NCBI GenBank assembly: GCA_018882825.1
Contig: VERC01000097.1
Location: 1 to 8,255 of the forward strand
Source of the DNA: Acidimicrobiia bacterium
GTDB taxonomy: Bacteria; Actinomycetota; Acidimicrobiia; Acidimicrobiales; Acidimicrobilacustridaceae
Direction: 5' to 3'
Length of the DNA: 8,255 bases
Shown: in pieces, positions 6,151-8,255 of the stretch
Layout: each line of letters opens with the position of its first letter
How positions within the stretch are numbered: position 1 is the first letter of the stretch
Translations under genes and position numbers: made by a program
The notes under the pieces: generated by a model
Database searches by the model: none
What the model was told of the DNA's origin: nothing
Seen by the model: only the letters and a program-made list of their open reading frames with translations

Positions 6151-6759
6151 TCAGGGAGCGGGGCGCTGGCCGGCCTTCCACCGATTGACGGCCACCAGCC
6201 GACAGGCGAATGCCCCCTCCGGTGCCTCGTCGACGGTGGCCGACCAGTCGACGGTGGCGTTGGCCGAGACGGTGTCGACGTCGGTCACCCGAGCAGCGAA
6301 CTCCTCGCCCGAACTCCCACCCGACATCGATCGGAACGACACGTCTATGCGGTAGTCGGCGGGCGACGACGTCCAGTTGGTGAGGGTTCCGGCCGCCCGC
6401 ACGCCACCGTTGCCATCGCCCTCGCACACGCCGAGCCGGATGTCGCGTTGGGGCGGGTGATCGGCATCGGTGCTGGCCGAGGCGATGCCGGTCTGGATGA
6501 ACACGTCCTGGAGGATCTCGGCATCCGACGAACCGTCCTCGGTACCGAAGAACTTCACCCCCACGAACACCACGAACACCATCACCAACAGGGCGATCGA
6601 CCCAGCGACACCACCCAACAGGATGATCGGGAGACATCCACGCGCATCGGGGGCCTCACCCGCCGGCGGTGGTGGAGCCGATCCGGGAGTGACCGAGGGT
6701 GCCGGCGGTGTCGGGACGGAGAACTCGGCGTCCGGGTCGTCGTCGAAGTGGTCGACCAT
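6151..6759 (-). CDS. Single-pass membrane protein with extracytoplasmic FxLYD-like domain
   Basis: This 202-residue protein has no confident family name. The N-terminal 42 residues are acidic, then Pro-rich (VPTPPAPSVTPGSAPPPP), and presumably cytoplasmic. One transmembrane helix follows (about 44-68, PIILLGGVAGSIALLVMVFV). The remainder should lie outside the membrane. The segment at about 108-195 looks like an FxLYD-type beta domain (RAAGTLTNWTSSPADYRIDVSF ... SANATVDWSATVD ... CRLVAVNRW), with C112 and C186 placed to form a disulfide. The ATG at 6759 lies 21 bases after the sigma factor stop, so the two genes are probably co-transcribed, although no Shine-Dalgarno is evident. Despite that position it does not resemble an anti-sigma factor: the short Pro-rich N-terminus carries no zinc motif or helical sigma-binding domain. 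The role is unknown. Confidence 0.8.
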   Translation of the reverse strand: MVDHFDDDPDAEFSVPTPPAPSVTPGSAPPPPAGEAPDARGCLPIILLGGVAGSIALLVMVFVVFVGVKFFGTEDGSSDAEILQDVFIQTGIASASTDADHPPQRDIRLGVCEGDGNGGVRAAGTLTNWTSSPADYRIDVSFRSMSGGSSGEEFAARVTDVDTVSANATVDWSATVDEAPEGAFACRLVAVNRWKAGQRPAP

Positions 6760-6780
6760 GCGGCGCCGAACGGCGTCGGC

Positions 6781-7716
6781 TCAGACGGCGAGGAGGTCGC
6801 GGGCGCCGGTGTCCGAGGACGGATGGCGGAGCTTGGACATCGCCCGGGCCTCGATCTGACGGATCCGCTCCCGGGTGAGGTTGAAGTGCTCACCCACCTC
6901 TTCGAGCGTGCGCGGCTCGCCGCGGTCGAGACCGAAGCGCAACTTGAGGATCTCGCGCTCGCGTTCGTCGAGAGGTGACAGGAGCCGGGCGATCTCCTCG
7001 GGGAGCAGCGCAGTGGCCGCCACTTCGAAGGGCGACTCGGCCGATCGGTCCTCGACGACGTCACCCAACTCGGCGTCGCCGTCCTCACGCAGCGGCTCGG
7101 ACAACGACAACGGCTCAGCGGCGAAGCGCAGGGCCTCGGTCACCTTGTCCTCGGGCATCTCGACCTCGGCCGAGAGTTCGGCCAACGTGGCCGGCCGGCC
7201 GAGCTTGAGCTCCAGTCGGGCCCGGGCCTTCTGCAAACGGGCCAGGGTGTCGCCGGCATGGACCGGGAGCCGGATGGTGCGCCCGGTGTTGGCGATGCCG
7301 CGGGTGATGGCCTGACGGATCCACCACGTGGCGTAGGTGGAGAACTTGAAGCCCTTGCGCCAGTCGAACTTCTCGACCGCGTGCATGAGGCCGAGGTTGC
7401 CCTCCTGGATGAGGTCGAGCAACGGCAGACCCGATGCCTGGTACTTCTTGGCGATCGACACCACGAGCCGGAGATTGGACTGCACGAACGTGCGCTCGGC
7501 GTCCTCACCCTGCTTGATCGTGCGACGCAGTTCGCGCTTGCGAGCCGGCGTCAGCCCGGTGGCCCCGTCGAAATCGGCCCGGGCCGCCACACCGGCCTCG
7601 ATGGCCTGCGCCAGGCGGACCTCGTCGTCCTTGGTGAGCAACGGGTACTGGCCGATGTCGGTCAGGTACAGGCGGACGAGGTCCTCCTCGTCACGCTCCA
7701 CACGTTCCTTGGCCAC
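6781..7716 (-). CDS. RNA polymerase sigma-70 family sigma factor (RpoD/SigB type)
   Basis: This 311-residue sigma factor directs RNA polymerase to promoters. Region 1.2 is at about 11-41 (DLVRLYLTDIGQYPLLTKDDE). Region 2 is at about 76-146 (NLRLVVSIAKKY, LDLIQEGNLGLMHAVEKFDW, FSTYATWWIRQAI). Region 3 spans about 150-230 and region 4 about 238-299, with a helix-turn-helix ending LTRERIRQIEARAMSKLRHP. It lacks the N-terminal region 1.1 and long acidic extension of primary sigma factors such as HrdB/SigA. It could therefore be a group 2 (SigB/HrdA-like) factor or a short primary factor. The GTG at 7716-7714 was chosen because AGAGGTG (7724-7730) lies 7 bases upstream and the protein begins MAKERVERDEED. 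The membrane protein gene follows after 21 bases. Confidence 0.95.
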   Translation of the reverse strand: MAKERVERDEEDLVRLYLTDIGQYPLLTKDDEVRLAQAIEAGVAARADFDGATGLTPARKRELRRTIKQGEDAERTFVQSNLRLVVSIAKKYQASGLPLLDLIQEGNLGLMHAVEKFDWRKGFKFSTYATWWIRQAITRGIANTGRTIRLPVHAGDTLARLQKARARLELKLGRPATLAELSAEVEMPEDKVTEALRFAAEPLSLSEPLREDGDAELGDVVEDRSAESPFEVAATALLPEEIARLLSPLDEREREILKLRFGLDRGEPRTLEEVGEHFNLTRERIRQIEARAMSKLRHPSSDTGARDLLAV

Positions 7717-7730
7717 TGCGCTACACCTCT
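7717..7730 (-). promoter_or_regulatory. Shine-Dalgarno of the sigma factor gene
   Basis: AGAGGTG on the minus strand (7730-7724) sits 7 bases before the GTG at 7716. It supports that start codon for the sigma factor. Confidence 0.6.
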
Positions 7731-7761
7731 ACTTCGATCCGGTACTGCCCACTCGGGGGGA

Positions 7762-7790
7762 GTGCACCCCCTCGGGGTGGCACAACGATA
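7762..7790 (-). promoter_or_regulatory. Leader hairpin and weak -10 candidate upstream of the sigma factor gene
   Basis: CACCCC (7765-7770) pairs with GGGGTG (7774-7779) around a CTC loop, and the stem continues with GTG (7762-7764) against CAC (7781-7783) past one bulged base. Immediately upstream on the minus strand is TATCGT (7790-7785), a possible -10 element; no -35 is found at the right spacing. A transcript from it would start inside or beside the hairpin, about 60 bases before the GTG. It could be a 5' leader structure or an operator. Confidence 0.3.
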
Positions 7791-7819
7791 CCGGTGCGGT
7801 CAAGACCCCCCTCCCGGCC

Positions 7820-7850
7820 CGGGCCCGGAGGCCCGATTTCCCCTCAGGGG
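7820..7850 (-). terminator. Two small GC-rich hairpins at the end of the upstream gene
   Basis: CGGGCC/GGCCCG (7820-7835, 4-base loop) lies just after the stop of the partial gene, and CCCC-TCA-GGGG (7840-7850) straddles that stop codon. Both are short, GC-rich and without a U-tract. They may terminate or stabilise the upstream transcript, but could be composition effects. Confidence 0.25.
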
Positions 7851-8255
7851 ATCGTCGCGGGCCACTCGATGGCGACCAGGGCGCCCCGAACCCGTTCGCT
7901 CACCGATCCGGCGGCAGGATCGACGTCGTCAGCGCCGAGGAGCGCCAGGGTGCCATCGAGTTCGGCGAGATCGACGACCAGATCACCGGCGGTGAGACGG
8001 GCCAACCGAGCCAACGGCACATCGGCGGGCGCCACCGCGCGCTCGGCGACCGTGGCGACACTCCGGGCGATCCGGTCCACCAGGTCGCGGCCGACGGCGA
8101 GGAGGGAGCGGGCGTCGACGATCTGCGCTCGGGCCGCCGCCGCCATCCGGCGATCGGACTCGGTGGGCAGGAGATGACGATCGGGGTCCACCAGGGAAAG
8201 CAGTTCGTACCAGCGACGGGCGCGCCATCCGGCATGGTCGGCCACCGCCGCGGCC
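7844..8255 (-). CDS. Hypothetical protein, C-terminal fragment (5' end outside the window)
   Basis: The frame is open to the window edge, so only the last 137 or so residues are seen and the true start lies beyond 8255. I do not recognise the family. The visible part is Ala/Arg/Leu/Asp-rich and predicted mainly helical. It starts with an aromatic patch (GWRARRWYELLSLVDPDRHLLP), continues with long helices (RRMAAAARAQIVDARSLLAVGRDLVDRIARSVATV) and ends ERVRGALVAIEWPATIP. No transmembrane segment, Cys cluster or catalytic motif is visible. Third positions are G/C-rich throughout, supporting real coding. It reads in the same direction as the sigma factor, 127 bases upstream of it, with its own end hairpins, so co-transcription is uncertain. 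In many bacteria primase or dGTPase genes precede rpoD, but nothing here supports either. Confidence 0.7.
   Translation of the reverse strand, partial: AAAVADHAGWRARRWYELLSLVDPDRHLLPTESDRRMAAAARAQIVDARSLLAVGRDLVDRIARSVATVAERAVAPADVPLARLARLTAGDLVVDLAELDGTLALLGADDVDPAAGSVSERVRGALVAIEWPATIP

Noticed and set aside
6151..6759. Membrane protein as a classical anti-sigma factor
   Set aside because: The cytoplasmic part is only about 42 residues, acidic and Pro-rich, with no zinc HxxxCxxC motif or helical sigma-binding domain. RpoD/SigB-type factors do not usually have such partners.
7258..7995. Plus-strand open frame of 245 codons opposite the sigma factor gene
   Set aside because: It is antisense to the highly conserved sigma region 2 and crosses the promoter gap; no domain is visible.
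1..8255. tRNA, rRNA, CRISPR repeats, insertion sequences or att sites
   Set aside because: Reading both strands I found no cloverleaf-like sequence, regularly spaced repeats, transposase or integrase genes, or terminal inverted repeats.

Overview
The window is high-GC DNA with strong G/C preference at third codon positions, many GTG starts and TANNNT-type -10 boxes placed directly before start codons. Together with the gene content this points to an actinobacterium. The sigma factor and general style would fit Acidimicrobiia or a related deep branch, but that placement is inference. It looks like chromosomal core or semi-core sequence: I see no mobile elements, tRNA, rRNA or CRISPR repeats.

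Left part (1-5199): the C-terminal part of a DEAD/DEAH helicase with a DUF1998-type cysteine cluster (plus strand) converges on a compact minus-strand Tad/Flp pilus operon. Read 5' to 3' on the minus strand, the operon is tadZ/ssd-like ATPase, tadA (ATPase), tadB and tadC (platform membrane proteins), a DUF4244/Flp-like prepilin, and a TadE-like pseudopilin. Most junctions are 4-base start/stop overlaps (ATGA, GTGA). The pilin gene is the exception, with a 40-base gap and the best Shine-Dalgarno of the operon. A TTGTCG-N17-TAGGTT promoter candidate lies upstream of tadZ.

Middle (5200-6102): a HAD-IB phosphatase-like gene runs divergently from the tad operon, with a predicted leaderless start. 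The order helicase / tad operon / HAD-IB, with these orientations, matches Mycobacterium tuberculosis Rv3649 / Rv3660c-Rv3655c / Rv3661 from memory, so the block looks like an old conserved actinobacterial neighbourhood. The 3' end of the HAD reading frame contains, on the opposite strand, a 24-residue membrane microprotein gene with near-perfect G/C third positions.

Right part (6103-8255, minus strand): the C-terminal end of an unrecognised helical protein, then a sigma-70 factor of the RpoD/SigB type lacking region 1.1, then a single-pass membrane protein with an extracytoplasmic FxLYD-like domain. A perfect 9-bp inverted repeat just after the membrane protein gene separates it from the microprotein gene.

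The tad genes should work together: TadZ positions the machine, TadA powers it, TadB/TadC form the inner-membrane platform, and the DUF4244 and TadE proteins are the processed (pseudo)pilin subunits. No prepilin peptidase, secretin or second TadE gene is in the window.
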